DNA of 50,633 nt from an uncultured Clostridia bacterium (GCA_946493765.1 CAMMAZ010000011.1:1-50633); one strand, 5' to 3'. Positions 32,967 through 42,285 are shown, numbered from the stretch's first letter. Notes: a model not told the origin generated them from the sequence alone. Numbers and translations are program-made.

Positions 32967-33830
32967 TTAAAGCAGCATGGTTAGTGTGCCGGCGACGATC
33001 ATACACAGCCCGAGCAACGCTTTTTTGCTCAGTTTTTCTTTAAAGACGATAAAGGAGAACAAAATCGTGATTAAAATACTCAGTTTGTCGATCGGAACAA
33101 CGACGCTGGCGTAACCGTCCTGCAACGCTTTATAATAACAAAGCCAGGATGCGCCGGTGGCAAGACCGGACAAACAGATAAACAGCAGTTCCTTTTTCGG
33201 GATCTGCCGGACATATTTTTGTTTGCGCGTGACCAATACCATCAGCCACGCCATGATTAATACCACGCAGGTGCGGATCGCTGTTCCGAGATTGGATTCC
33301 ACATTTTCAATCCCGATTTTACCGAGAATCGCCGTTAAACTCGCAAACACGGCAGAACCGATGGCAAGCAGCAGCCAGGTTTTTGATTTTGATTTGCGGT
33401 CGGTATCTGTTTTTGATTTTTGAATCATCAGATAAGTACCGACAGCGATCAGAACAATACACACAGCTTTGAGCCAGCTGACCGGCTCCCCAAAAAGGAT
33501 TAGCGCGAGCAGAATCGTTAAAATCGTGCTTAATTTGTCGATGGGTACGACTTTATTGATATCACCGAGCTGCAGTGCGTGAAAATAGCAAAGCCAGGAT
33601 GCGCCGGTCGCTAAGCCGGATAAAATCAGAAATATCCAGGTTTTCAGTTCGATCGATGTGATGGTGGACTGGGAACCGGTGAGAAAAACCATCAACCAGG
33701 AAAAAAGGAGAACAACGATTGTGCGAACCGCTGTTGCAACCGTTGCATCTGTTTTTTGAATTCCGCATTTTGCTAAAATAGCAGTGATTCCCGCAAAAAA
33801 TGCGGAACCAAATGCAAATAGAATCCACAC
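32967..33830 (-). CDS. EamA/DMT-family transporter
   Basis: An integral membrane protein of 287 residues with ten helices arranged as two EamA repeats (about 1-135 and 150-287). The repeats are similar: LAKCGI...VATAVRTIVV and LGKIGIENVESNLGTAIRTCVV, each followed by GLATGASWLCY and a VVPIDKLS motif. The family exports or imports amino acids, nucleosides and other metabolites; the substrate is not readable. The start is GTG 33830 with AAAGGAG upstream; no better ATG exists before the first helix. It lies 72 bases after ade on the same strand. A purine export or uptake role would fit that position but is only context. Confidence 0.88.
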   Translation of the reverse strand: MWILFAFGSAFFAGITAILAKCGIQKTDATVATAVRTIVVLLFSWLMVFLTGSQSTITSIELKTWIFLILSGLATGASWLCYFHALQLGDINKVVPIDKLSTILTILLALILFGEPVSWLKAVCIVLIAVGTYLMIQKSKTDTDRKSKSKTWLLLAIGSAVFASLTAILGKIGIENVESNLGTAIRTCVVLIMAWLMVLVTRKQKYVRQIPKKELLFICLSGLATGASWLCYYKALQDGYASVVVPIDKLSILITILFSFIVFKEKLSKKALLGLCMIVAGTLTMLL

Positions 33831-33902
33831 ACAAAACGGCTCCTTTCATTGTAATTGTTGGATAGTCTATTTTGCACACTGGGTTTACTCTAAAAAGCTG
33901 TT

Positions 33903-35639
33903 TTAAAGATAGCTTTGGGTCTGCACATCGAACATGCCTTTGGTGGTCAGCCGCAGTTTGGGAATAACCGGAAGACTGACAAACGAAAGCGTCATAAACG
34001 GATCGATTCCCTCCGGCACGCCAAGCGCCGATGCTGCTTTTTTAGCGGTTTCCAATTGTTCGTTGACAGTGGACAGCGGCTTATCGCTCATCAGCCCTGC
34101 AACCGGCAGCGGCACTTCACTTAGCACCTGCGTTCCTTTGACAACGCACATGCCGCCCTTGTTTTGGATGATCTGATTGACAGCTGCGGACAGTTCTTCG
34201 TCGGAACAACCGACGGCGATAATGTTATGCGCGTCATGCGCGATGCTGGTAGCAACGGCGCCGGCGGTCAGTCCGTATCCATGGATATAGCCGATACCGA
34301 TATGCCCGGTGTTATGGTGCCGTTCGACCACCGCTATTTTCAGTATGTCCTTTTTGATGTCGATTTTATCGGCGGTTCCGCATTTTTCGGTCATCAATTG
34401 ATTTTTTATGATTTGGAGCACCGGAAGCGGTTGGTTTGTTTGAAAGCTGGCGGGTGTGACCGGCGGCAGATGAAACGTATCCAGCGCACGCTGCCTTAAC
34501 GCTTCGCTGACCGGCGGATCCGCAAAATCACAGACCTTGCCGCTATCAAACATGAGCGTTCCGTTTTTATAAACCTGCTGGACGGTAAAGTCCGTTAAAT
34601 TATCAAAAACGACCAAATCGGCAAAATATCCCGGGGCGATCGCACCTTTGTCCTGCAGTCCGAAATATTGCGCGGCATTAAAGCTCGCCGCTTTCAGTGC
34701 GAAAACCGGGTCGACGCCGGCGTGAACCGCCCGCCGGACCATACCGTCGATATGTCCGGTTAAAAGCAAATCTTCGGGATGTTTATCATCGGTTGCAAAA
34801 AGGCAGCGGCTGGCATATTGTTCGCAAAGCAGCGGTAACAGCGCATCCAGATTTTTAGCGGCAGTGCCTTCGCGAATCATGATAAAATGACCGCAGCGCA
34901 GTTTTTCCAACGCTTCATCCGGATTGCTGCATTCATGATCAGAATGGATGCCGGCAGCAACATAGGCGTTGAGCGCCTGCCCGGAAAGCAGCGGCGCGTG
35001 CCCATCCACCGGATGACCGTGTTGCCGGGCGGCCAGAATTTTTAACAACGGCTCGGCATTCGCGTTTGCCACGCCGGGGTAGTCCATCATTTCAGCAAGA
35101 CCGCGCACACGCGGGTTTTGATAAAACGCTTCGATGTCTGCAAAGGACAGCCTCGCGCCGCTTTCATCCTGCGGCGTTGCGGGCACGCAGGACGGCAGCA
35201 TGAAAAACACGTCGATCGGCAGATTTTCCGTTGCTTCCAGCATGTACTGGATGCCGTCTTTTCCCATGACGTTGGCGATCTCATGCGGATCGGTGACCAC
35301 CGCGGTGGTGCCGGCACGCAAAACAGCCCTTGCAAATTCGGCGGGGGAGACAAGCGAACTTTCCAGATGAATGTGCGCATCGATCAAACCGGGAGACAGG
35401 ATTTTTCCCGCAAGATCGATTTCCCGTTTTCCGGAATAGCTGCCAACACCTGCGATCCGGTTTCCCTGCACGGCAATATCGCCGGTCAGCCATTCGTTAC
35501 TGAACACATTCAGATAAACGGCGTTTTTCAAAACAAGCTCCGCAGGGGCTAGTCCCATGGCAACGCGGATCAACTGCTGTTTTTCGGCAAGGTCTGCCTG
35601 AAAAACGTCCCGATTTGTTCCAAGTGCTGTTTTTTGCAT
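33903..35639 (-). CDS. ade: Adenine deaminase
   Basis: It converts adenine to hypoxanthine and ammonia, feeding salvage to IMP. The 578 residues match the long bacterial form of the amidohydrolase superfamily. LSPGLIDAHIHLESS carries the first two metal His, VTDPHEIANV and GHAPLLSG further ligands, and FATDDKHPEDLL the catalytic Asp; the C-terminal domain with SIAHDAHNIIAVG is typical of Ade rather than other amidohydrolases. The ATG at 35639 is chosen because AAAAAGGAGTG lies before it. A perfect consensus promoter stands directly upstream and leaves almost no leader, so no purine riboswitch controls it, unlike the pur operon. Confidence 0.95.
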   Translation of the reverse strand: MQKTALGTNRDVFQADLAEKQQLIRVAMGLAPAELVLKNAVYLNVFSNEWLTGDIAVQGNRIAGVGSYSGKREIDLAGKILSPGLIDAHIHLESSLVSPAEFARAVLRAGTTAVVTDPHEIANVMGKDGIQYMLEATENLPIDVFFMLPSCVPATPQDESGARLSFADIEAFYQNPRVRGLAEMMDYPGVANANAEPLLKILAARQHGHPVDGHAPLLSGQALNAYVAAGIHSDHECSNPDEALEKLRCGHFIMIREGTAAKNLDALLPLLCEQYASRCLFATDDKHPEDLLLTGHIDGMVRRAVHAGVDPVFALKAASFNAAQYFGLQDKGAIAPGYFADLVVFDNLTDFTVQQVYKNGTLMFDSGKVCDFADPPVSEALRQRALDTFHLPPVTPASFQTNQPLPVLQIIKNQLMTEKCGTADKIDIKKDILKIAVVERHHNTGHIGIGYIHGYGLTAGAVATSIAHDAHNIIAVGCSDEELSAAVNQIIQNKGGMCVVKGTQVLSEVPLPVAGLMSDKPLSTVNEQLETAKKAASALGVPEGIDPFMTLSFVSLPVIPKLRLTTKGMFDVQTQSYL

Positions 35640-35659
35640 GCAGATCACTCCTTTTTCCC

Positions 35660-35688
35660 ATTATAAACAAATTATAAAGGGGTGTCAA
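35660..35688 (-). promoter_or_regulatory. Consensus promoter of ade
   Basis: Minus-strand -35 TTGACA (35688-35683), exactly 17 bases, -10 TATAAT (35665-35660). Both boxes are perfect, predicting strong unregulated expression with a leader of only about 15-20 bases. Confidence 0.85.
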
Positions 35689-35709
35689 CGCAAAATCGGC
35701 AAAATAAAC

Positions 35710-35738
35710 TTGAAGAAAGAAAGATTTTGGAGTATACT
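35710..35738 (+). promoter_or_regulatory. Promoter of the polA operon
   Basis: -35 TTGAAG (35710-35715), 17-base spacer, -10 TATACT (35733-35738), 30 bases before the polA start and divergent from the ade promoter. Confidence 0.75.
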
Positions 35739-35767
35739 AAAAACAGTTTTTAAAATGGGGTGTTGTT

Positions 35768-38275
35768 TTGAAACTGCTGGCTTTGGATGGAAACTCCATC
35801 ATCAACCGTGCGTTTTACGGTATCCGTCTTTTATCCACAAAAGACGGGATGTTTACCAACGGTATTTACGGGTTTATGAATATCCTTTTGAAATTGCAAG
35901 AGGAAGTCGAGCCGGATCGGATCGTTGCAGCGTTTGATCTGAAAGCGCCGACGTTTCGACATAAGCTGTATGCGGACTATAAAGCCGGCAGAAAACCCAT
36001 GCCGGATGAACTGCGTGTGCAGATCCCGGTGTTAAAGGATGTGCTGCGTGCGTTCGGCTGTGTTGTGCTGGAAAAGGAAGGCTATGAGGCGGATGATATT
36101 TTGGGAACCGTCGGCGCTTATGCTGCAAACCATGACGGCGACTGTGTGATCGCGACCGGCGACCGCGACGCTTTGCAGCTGGTGGGCGACCGGGTGACGG
36201 TCATGCTGGCAGCGACAAAAATGGGACGCCCGGAAGTCACTGTTTATGACACCGAAAAAATCAAAGCGGACTATGGCGTCACCCCGCCGGAGATGATCGA
36301 AATCAAAGCGCTGCAGGGCGACAGTTCGGACAACATTCCCGGCGTGCCGGGCGTCGGCCCGAAAACGGCGGGAACGCTGATCGCGGCTTACCATTCGATC
36401 GATTATATTTATGACAATATCGACAGTTTGGATATCAAGGAAAACTTAAGACAAAAGCTCAAAGACAATAAAGACAGCGCGTTTTTAAGCCGCCGGTTGG
36501 GCACCATCAATTGTGCCGTTCCGCTGGAATGGGATGAAAAAACAGACGGCAAGCGCGACCCTATAAAACTGAAAACATTGCTGGCTGGGCTTGAAATGTT
36601 CAAGTTGATCGAACGGCTGAATCTGACGGATGTTCCGGTTGAAAATGCGCCGTCGCAGCCGTCTGCACCGGCTCAAAACCGGGCGGTGCAGTTTGAGCAG
36701 ACACAGCAGCTGCCGGATAACAGCGTGATTTATCTTGATAACGGCGTTTTGTATGCAAAGTACGGCGATCGGTTTTATTGTGTCAAACAAAATCTGCAAA
36801 CAGCGCTGCAGGCGAAAGGCCTTGTCTGCCATGACGCAAAACAGCTTTATCATGCGTTGGAAATGCCGTTTTGTCCCGACATCGCGTTTGACACCATGCT
36901 GGCGGCTTATCTTTTGAATCCCGATCAGAGCGATTATTCCATCGGTCGTTTTTCAGTCGTCTATCAAATCCCGCAAACGGATCACAAAGCCGCCGATGCC
37001 TTGCTGGCGATCGAAGCAATGCATAATGATTTTGCGGAAAAAATTAAAGAAAACGAGCAGGAAAAGCTGCTGCATGACATTGAAATTCCGCTGGCTTATA
37101 CCCTTTATCGCATGGAACGGGAGGGATTTTTGGTCGATCAGCAGGGAATCGAAACGTTCGGTGCGCAGCTGGCCGCGCAGGCGGATATGCTGCAAAAACA
37201 GATTTATTCGATCATCGGCTATGAATTCAATTTGAACTCACCCAAACAGCTCGGTGTTGCGTTGTTTGAAAAATTGGGGCTTCCGCATTCCAAAAAAACC
37301 AAAACCGGCTATTCCACCAGCGCCGAGGTGTTGGAAAATCTGCGGTATGAATCGGATGTGGTGGAAATGCTGCTGCAATACCGCAGCGTGACCAAGCTCA
37401 AGTCCACTTATTGCGACGGGCTGCTTGCCGCCGTGCAGGAGGACGGCAGGGTGCACTGCACCTTTAAACAGACCGAAACCAGGACCGGTCGTCTCAGCTC
37501 CACCGAACCGAATTTGCAAAACATCCCGGTGCGCACAGAACTGGGCCGCCAGATGCGTAAGTTTTTCACTGCGAAGGACGGATATGTGCTGGTCGATGCG
37601 GATTATTCGCAGATCGAACTGCGGGTGCTCGCTTCCATTGCCAATGACGAAACCATGTGCGACGCGTTTTTGCAGCATGATGATATTCATGCAATCACCG
37701 CATCGCAGGTGTTCCATATCCCGCTGGAAATGATGACGCCGGATATCCGTTCCAAGGCGAAAGCGGTGAATTTCGGCATTGTTTATGGCATCGGCGCATT
37801 TTCATTGTCAAAAGATATTCATGTGAGCGTCGCCCAGGCAAAAGAATATATCGAAAATTATCTGAACACCTATCACGGCGTGCGGGACTATATGGACAAT
37901 GTGGTCAAAACCGCAAAGGAACAGGGGTATGTCACCACTGCGTTTCATCGCCGCCGCTATCTGCCGGAGCTGACCGCCTCCAATTTCAACACCCGTTCTT
38001 TTGGTGAACGGGTCGCCAAAAACATGCCGATTCAGGGCACCGCGGCGGATATTATCAAAATTGCGATGATCCGGGTGGAAAAGCGGCTCGAACAGGAAAA
38101 ATTGAACGCAAAACTGATCATGCAGGTGCATGATGAATTGATCGTGGAGGCAGAAAATTCCTGCGCAGAGCGTGTGTGCCAATTGCTGAAAGAAGAAATG
38201 GAAAATGCGGTTTCTTTCCGTGTGCCGATGGAAGTGGAGGTCAAAAGCGGGAAAACCTGGTTTGACACCAAATGA
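35768..38275 (+). CDS. polA: DNA polymerase I
   Basis: Replication and repair polymerase that removes RNA primers and fills gaps. The 835 residues contain a 5'-nuclease domain (1-290, KLLALDGNSIINRAF start and the GVPGVGPKTA H3TH), a degenerate 3'-5' exonuclease domain (about 310-460) and the polymerase domain. Polymerase motifs are intact: DADYSQIELRVLASI (A), RSKAKAVNFGIVYGIG (B) and VHDELIVE (C). In the exonuclease region I find no D-x-E motif or the following catalytic aspartates in order, so proofreading is probably lost, as in Bacillus and Thermus enzymes. The start is TTG 35768 with GGGG before it. Its stop overlaps a possible ATG of the next frame (ATGA). Confidence 0.96.
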   Translation: MKLLALDGNSIINRAFYGIRLLSTKDGMFTNGIYGFMNILLKLQEEVEPDRIVAAFDLKAPTFRHKLYADYKAGRKPMPDELRVQIPVLKDVLRAFGCVVLEKEGYEADDILGTVGAYAANHDGDCVIATGDRDALQLVGDRVTVMLAATKMGRPEVTVYDTEKIKADYGVTPPEMIEIKALQGDSSDNIPGVPGVGPKTAGTLIAAYHSIDYIYDNIDSLDIKENLRQKLKDNKDSAFLSRRLGTINCAVPLEWDEKTDGKRDPIKLKTLLAGLEMFKLIERLNLTDVPVENAPSQPSAPAQNRAVQFEQTQQLPDNSVIYLDNGVLYAKYGDRFYCVKQNLQTALQAKGLVCHDAKQLYHALEMPFCPDIAFDTMLAAYLLNPDQSDYSIGRFSVVYQIPQTDHKAADALLAIEAMHNDFAEKIKENEQEKLLHDIEIPLAYTLYRMEREGFLVDQQGIETFGAQLAAQADMLQKQIYSIIGYEFNLNSPKQLGVALFEKLGLPHSKKTKTGYSTSAEVLENLRYESDVVEMLLQYRSVTKLKSTYCDGLLAAVQEDGRVHCTFKQTETRTGRLSSTEPNLQNIPVRTELGRQMRKFFTAKDGYVLVDADYSQIELRVLASIANDETMCDAFLQHDDIHAITASQVFHIPLEMMTPDIRSKAKAVNFGIVYGIGAFSLSKDIHVSVAQAKEYIENYLNTYHGVRDYMDNVVKTAKEQGYVTTAFHRRRYLPELTASNFNTRSFGERVAKNMPIQGTAADIIKIAMIRVEKRLEQEKLNAKLIMQVHDELIVEAENSCAERVCQLLKEEMENAVSFRVPMEVEVKSGKTWFDTK

Positions 38276-38331
38276 GAAAAAACGTTGGTTTTGCAAAAAA
38301 AAGGAGGCTTTGCGCAAAAGCGCGATCAAGC

Positions 38332-38742
38332 ATGAAAAATTGGATTTTTATCTGCACCGGCAACACCTGCCGGAGCCCAATGGCGGAGGGCATCGCTAAA
38401 ACGCTGCTGCCGGAGGATAAAATAGAAAGCGCAGGCCTTGCGGTGTTCGGCGGTTCGCAGGTTGCTGAAAACGCAGTGGAAGCCATGCGGGAGATCGGAA
38501 TCGATATTGCGGATCATCAGCCGCGCCAGTTAACGCTGCAAATGGCAGAATCAGCGGATTATCTGGTTCCAATGACGAACGAACACAAAGCGGCGCTGTT
38601 ATCTGCCGGCATTCCCGCCGAAAAGATTTTATCCTTTGCCGAATCGGTCGCCGATCCGTACGGTATGGATCTTGCGGCCTACCGCGCCTGCCGCGACCAA
38701 TTGCAGCGGTTGATCAGAGAAATGGCGGAACAGGTGCAATGA
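38332..38742 (+). CDS. Low-molecular-weight protein phosphatase, YwlE-like
   Basis: A soluble 136-residue phosphatase. The P-loop CTGNTCRSP (8-16) has the nucleophile Cys8 and Arg14; the Thr at position 12 is the residue that in YwlE of Bacillus favours phosphoarginine over phosphotyrosine. The general acid Asp is in the ADPYGMD segment near the C-terminus. I therefore call it a probable protein-arginine phosphatase, though a tyrosine phosphatase cannot be excluded. No McsB kinase is in the window. The ATG at 38332 fits the domain; AAAAGGAGG lies 22 bases upstream, separated by a small hairpin, and an ATG at 38272 overlapping the polA stop would add 20 residues. It overlaps rimI by four bases. 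Confidence 0.87.
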   Translation: MKNWIFICTGNTCRSPMAEGIAKTLLPEDKIESAGLAVFGGSQVAENAVEAMREIGIDIADHQPRQLTLQMAESADYLVPMTNEHKAALLSAGIPAEKILSFAESVADPYGMDLAAYRACRDQLQRLIREMAEQVQ

Positions 38743-39209
38743 CAGTTCGACAATTGTATCAAACCGACGCAAAGCAAATTGCGGAAATTGAAACCGCTTG
38801 TTTTGCAGATCCCTGGAGTGTTGACAGCATCTGCAGTGCGATGGAAAACAAAAACAATGCGTTTTTCGGCGTGTTTTCCCAAAACCGGTTGATCGGCTAT
38901 GGCGGTGTGAGCGTTGTCGCCGGGGAAGGATATGTCCTGAATATCGGCGTTTTGCCGGAACATAGAACAAAAGGCGCCGGCCGCATGCTGCTTGAATCGA
39001 TCATCCAACACTGTCAAAAGCAAAGAGCGGCTTTTTTATCACTGGAAGTGCGGGTTTCCAACGCGCCTGCCCGAGGATTATATGAAAACAGCGGATTTAT
39101 GCCGGCGGGGCTCCGGCGGGGGTTTTATCAAAATCCAAAGGAAGACGCATTGATTTTAACGAAATATTTCAGCGGAGGTGACAGGAACGATGAATATATT
39201 GGCGATTGA
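38739..39209 (+). CDS. rimI: RimI-like GNAT N-acetyltransferase
   Basis: A cytosolic acetyltransferase of 156 residues; RimI acetylates the N-terminus of ribosomal protein bS18, and homologues have wider targets. The GNAT fold is seen as CFADPWS near the N-terminus, the acetyl-CoA loop LPEHRTKGAGRMLLE (about 72-86) and the conserved EVRVSNAPARGLYENSGF block (about 101-118). The family usually sits between tsaB and tsaD, and here tsaD follows with a 20-base overlap, while tsaB and tsaE are absent. The start overlaps the phosphatase stop (ATGA). Confidence 0.9.
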   Translation: MTVRQLYQTDAKQIAEIETACFADPWSVDSICSAMENKNNAFFGVFSQNRLIGYGGVSVVAGEGYVLNIGVLPEHRTKGAGRMLLESIIQHCQKQRAAFLSLEVRVSNAPARGLYENSGFMPAGLRRGFYQNPKEDALILTKYFSGGDRNDEYIGD

Positions 39210-40200
39210 ATCCTCCTGCGACGACACCGCCGTTGCGGTGACCAGTGGCCGGACGGTGCTGTCCAGCGCTGCGGCGTCGCAGATACCCGAACATGTGCTT
39301 TATGGCGGGGTGGTTCCGGAGATCGCCTCCCGCCGGCATATCGAGGCGATTTCTAGCCTTTACAGGCAGGCGTTGAACGCCGCCGGCATGACGATGCGGG
39401 ACATCGACGCCGTCGCCGTGACCTATGCGCCGGGACTCATCGGTTCCTTGCTGGTCGGTGTCGGCTTTGCAAAGGGATTGGCGTTTGCAGCCGGAAAACC
39501 GCTTGTCCCGGTGCACCATCTGCGTTCGCACATCGCCGCCAACTATATCACGGCGCCGGATCTAAAGCCGCCGTTTCTGGCGCTGGTCATTTCCGGCGGG
39601 CACAGCCATTTAATCGACGTGCAGGACTACACGGTGTTTCATGTCATCGGAAAAACCCGGGACGACGCGGCGGGCGAATGCTTTGATAAAACTGCCCGTG
39701 CAATGGGTCTGCCGTATCCGGGCGGTGTGCATCTGGACAAGGTGGCAAACGGGGGAAACCCGGATACCTATCCGCTGCCCAAACCGCGCGTGGATCAGAA
39801 TCCGCTGGACTTCAGCTTTTCGGGGCTGAAAACGGCGGTGATCAATCTGATTCACAACCACGCGCAAAAAGGGGAAACCGTCTGCGTGCCGGACCTTTGC
39901 GCGAGCGTGCGCAAAACGGTAACGGATATTTTGCTGGATCGCACGGCAAAGGCGCTTGACACTCTGCCGTACCGCACGCTGGTGCTGGCGGGCGGCGTGT
40001 CTGCCAACAGCGAAATTCGCCGACGCATGGCGGAGGAATGCCAAAAACGGGGAATCGCTTTTTATAAGCCTGAACTTTCCTTTTGCGGCGATAATGCGGC
40101 AATGGTCGGCGTACAGGGCTATTATGAGTATCTCGCAGGCACACGCGCGGATTTGTCGCTGAACGCCTATGCGACAATGAATATCGAAACCTTATGCTGA
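39190..40200 (+). CDS. tsaD: TsaD, tRNA N6-adenosine threonylcarbamoyltransferase
   Basis: It transfers threonylcarbamoyl from TC-AMP to A37 of ANN-decoding tRNAs, together with TsaB and TsaE. The 336 residues show the ASKHA fold start MNILAIESSCDDTAVAV (1-17), metal-binding His110 and His114 in HHLRSHIAANYI, SGGHSHL, the DDAAGECFDKTARAMGLPYPGG block and a final CGDNAAM. The ATG at 39190 is set by GGAGGTGACAGGAACG and by the family's usual N-terminus. It overlaps rimI by 20 bases and ends the polA operon; 218 bases of AT-rich DNA follow. Confidence 0.96.
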   Translation: MNILAIESSCDDTAVAVTSGRTVLSSAAASQIPEHVLYGGVVPEIASRRHIEAISSLYRQALNAAGMTMRDIDAVAVTYAPGLIGSLLVGVGFAKGLAFAAGKPLVPVHHLRSHIAANYITAPDLKPPFLALVISGGHSHLIDVQDYTVFHVIGKTRDDAAGECFDKTARAMGLPYPGGVHLDKVANGGNPDTYPLPKPRVDQNPLDFSFSGLKTAVINLIHNHAQKGETVCVPDLCASVRKTVTDILLDRTAKALDTLPYRTLVLAGGVSANSEIRRRMAEECQKRGIAFYKPELSFCGDNAAMVGVQGYYEYLAGTRADLSLNAYATMNIETLC

Positions 40201-40210
40201 TTTATAAGTA

Positions 40211-40254
40211 AAATAGCCAAATAAAAGCATGTTTTTTAAACGGAAATAGCCAAA
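40211..40254. repeat. Short direct repeat between tsaD and pckG
   Basis: AAATAGCCAAA occurs at 40211-40221 and 40244-40254, 33 bp apart, in an otherwise AT-rich stretch upstream of the pckG promoter. It could be a regulator site or chance. Confidence 0.3.
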
Positions 40255-40298
40255 ATGTCAAAAAATTAACAATTCATAGTTTTTTAACAAAAAAGCTG

Positions 40299-40327
40299 TT
40301 GTAAAACAAAAGGTTTACATGTATAAT
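40299..40327 (+). promoter_or_regulatory. Promoter of pckG
   Basis: -35 TTGTAA (40299-40304), 17-base spacer, perfect -10 TATAAT (40322-40327). The leader of about 85 bases is AT-rich with no clear riboswitch. Confidence 0.75.
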
Positions 40328-40418
40328 AATTGCAATAAAAAAGGTAAAAATTAAATTGGGAACAATTTGAATTTTATGTTTTTTCAAGTGATTTTTCAAA
40401 CAGGAGGATATGAATTTT

Positions 40419-42179
40419 ATGATCAAGAATGCATCTGTTCTCGCATGGGTTGAAGAGATGAAAAAACTCACCAACCCCGATCATGTCGTGTTGATCGACG
40501 GTTCTGAAGCACAGCTGGACGAGCTGCGCGCGCAGGCGGTCAAAACCGGCGAAATGATCAAGCTGAATGAAGAAAAGCTGCCGGGCTGCTATCTGCATCG
40601 CACCGCAGTCAACGACGTTGCCCGTGTGGAAGACCGCACCTTTATCTGCACCGACACAAAGGAAAACGCCGGTCCGACCAACAACTGGATGGATCCGAAT
40701 GAAGCTTATAAAATGCTTTATGATATTGCAAAAGGCGCTTATGCCGGTCGCACCATGTATATCATTCCGTATTCCATGGGCCCTGTCGGTTCGGAATTTT
40801 CCAAAATCGGTATTGAATTGACCGATTCGATTTATGTCGTTTTGAACATGGCGATCATGACCAGAGTCGGCGCTGCTGTTTTGGAAGCGCTGGGCGATTC
40901 CACCGATTGGGTGAAAGGTCTGCATTGCAAATGCGATATCGATGCGGAAAAGAGATATATCTGCCACTTCCCGCAGGACAACACCATCATTTCCGTGAAC
41001 TCCGGTTACGGCGGAAACGTTCTGCTCGGTAAAAAATGCTTTGCGTTGCGCATTGCTTCCTTCCTCGGCAAAAATGAAGGCTGGATGGCAGAGCATATGC
41101 TGATTTTGGGTCTTGAAAAACCCAATGGTGAAATCAAATACATTGCGGCGGCGTTCCCGTCGGCTTGCGGCAAAACCAACCTTGCCATGCTGATTCCGCC
41201 GGAAAAATACCGCAATATGGGCTATAAAGTCTGGTGCGTGGGCGATGATATCGCCTGGATGCGTATCGGCGAGGACGGTCGTCTGTGGGCGGTCAATCCG
41301 GAAAACGGTTTCTTCGGCGTTGCACCGGGAACCAACGAAAAATCCAACCCCAACGCGCTGGCGTCCACCAAATCCGGAACCATCTTCACCAACGTTGTGC
41401 ATAATCTGGACGATAACACCGTTTGGTGGGAAGGTCTTGACAAGAACCCGCCGAAAAATGCGCTCAACTGGAAAGGCGAGCCGTGGGATGCATCTAAAGG
41501 CGAAAAAGGCGCGCATCCGAACTCCAGATTCACAGCGCCTGCGAAAAACTGCCCCTGCATCAGCCCTGAATTCGATTCCGGAAAAGGCGTGCCGATTTCT
41601 GCGATCGTGTTCGGCGGCCGCCGTGCGAAAGCAGCTCCGCTGGTCTATGAATCGAGAAACTGGCAAAACGGTGTGTTCGTCGGTTCCATCATGGCTTCCG
41701 AAACCACTGCTGCCGCGACCGGCGCTGTCGGCGTTGTGCGTAACGACCCGATGGCAATGAAACCTTTCTGTGGCTACAATATGGCGGATTATTTCGCACA
41801 CTGGCTTGAAATGGGCAAAAAACTTGGCGACAAAGCGCCGAAGATCTTCAATGTCAACTGGTTCCGTCTGGACGATGAAGGCAACTTCATGTGGCCGGGC
41901 TTTGGCGATAACATGCGTGTGCTCAACTGGATCCTTGATCGTTGCGAAGGCAAGGTCGATGCGGTTGAAACACCGATCGGTTATGTTCCGAAAACCGACG
42001 ATATCGATCTTGACGGTATCGATGTGACAAAAGAGACGTTAGCGGAGCTTTTGGATGTCGATAAGGATGTCTGGAACAAGGAAGTCGAGAATATCGCGAA
42101 GTTCTATGAACAGTTCGGCGATAAACTCCCGGCTGAAATCAAAGCGGAATTTGAAGGCTTGAAATCCAGACTGCAATAA
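40419..42179 (+). CDS. pckG: Phosphoenolpyruvate carboxykinase, GTP type
   Basis: It interconverts oxaloacetate + GTP and PEP + CO2 + GDP; in fermenting anaerobes it often runs toward oxaloacetate for succinate or amino acid synthesis. The 586 residues are the length of GTP-type enzymes. The kinase-1a P-loop is FPSACGKTNLAML, the Mn/PEP region includes YIIPYSMGPVGS and KKCFALRIAS, and the nucleotide site has WVNWFRLD-like NVNWFRLDDEGNFMWPGFGDN. The reactive Cys lies in the P-loop. The ATG at 40419 is preferred: AGGAGG is 11 bases before it, whereas the earlier ATG 40410 lies only 2 bases after AGGAGG. The gene is monocistronic, with its own promoter and terminator. Confidence 0.96.
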   Translation: MIKNASVLAWVEEMKKLTNPDHVVLIDGSEAQLDELRAQAVKTGEMIKLNEEKLPGCYLHRTAVNDVARVEDRTFICTDTKENAGPTNNWMDPNEAYKMLYDIAKGAYAGRTMYIIPYSMGPVGSEFSKIGIELTDSIYVVLNMAIMTRVGAAVLEALGDSTDWVKGLHCKCDIDAEKRYICHFPQDNTIISVNSGYGGNVLLGKKCFALRIASFLGKNEGWMAEHMLILGLEKPNGEIKYIAAAFPSACGKTNLAMLIPPEKYRNMGYKVWCVGDDIAWMRIGEDGRLWAVNPENGFFGVAPGTNEKSNPNALASTKSGTIFTNVVHNLDDNTVWWEGLDKNPPKNALNWKGEPWDASKGEKGAHPNSRFTAPAKNCPCISPEFDSGKGVPISAIVFGGRRAKAAPLVYESRNWQNGVFVGSIMASETTAAATGAVGVVRNDPMAMKPFCGYNMADYFAHWLEMGKKLGDKAPKIFNVNWFRLDDEGNFMWPGFGDNMRVLNWILDRCEGKVDAVETPIGYVPKTDDIDLDGIDVTKETLAELLDVDKDVWNKEVENIAKFYEQFGDKLPAEIKAEFEGLKSRLQ

Positions 42180-42194
42180 GATAAGGGTTCTAAA

Positions 42195-42229
42195 AACGCT
42201 GCACACTCTGAAAAAAGAGGTGCGGCGTT
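42195..42229 (+). terminator. Terminator of pckG
   Basis: AACGCTGCACACTCT (42195-42209) pairs with AGAGGTGCGGCGTT (42216-42229) with one bulged A and one G-T pair, followed by TTTCTTT. Confidence 0.85.
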
Positions 42230-42256
42230 TTTCTTTGAAAAATCTTATGAAAACAA

Positions 42257-42285
42257 TTGATTTTAAGGACGATTTATTTTATAAT
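42257..42285 (+). promoter_or_regulatory. Promoter of the metF operon
   Basis: -35 TTGATT (42257-42262), 17-base spacer, perfect -10 TATAAT (42280-42285). The leader is only about 36 bases, too short for an S-box or cobalamin riboswitch. Confidence 0.8.

Noticed and set aside
40374-41801. 475-codon open frame on the minus strand opposite pckG
   Set aside because: It is the antisense shadow of a highly conserved GTP-PEPCK gene in GC-biased codons. It has no ribosome binding site and its protein shows no recognisable domain and an unnatural His/Arg/Phe-rich composition.
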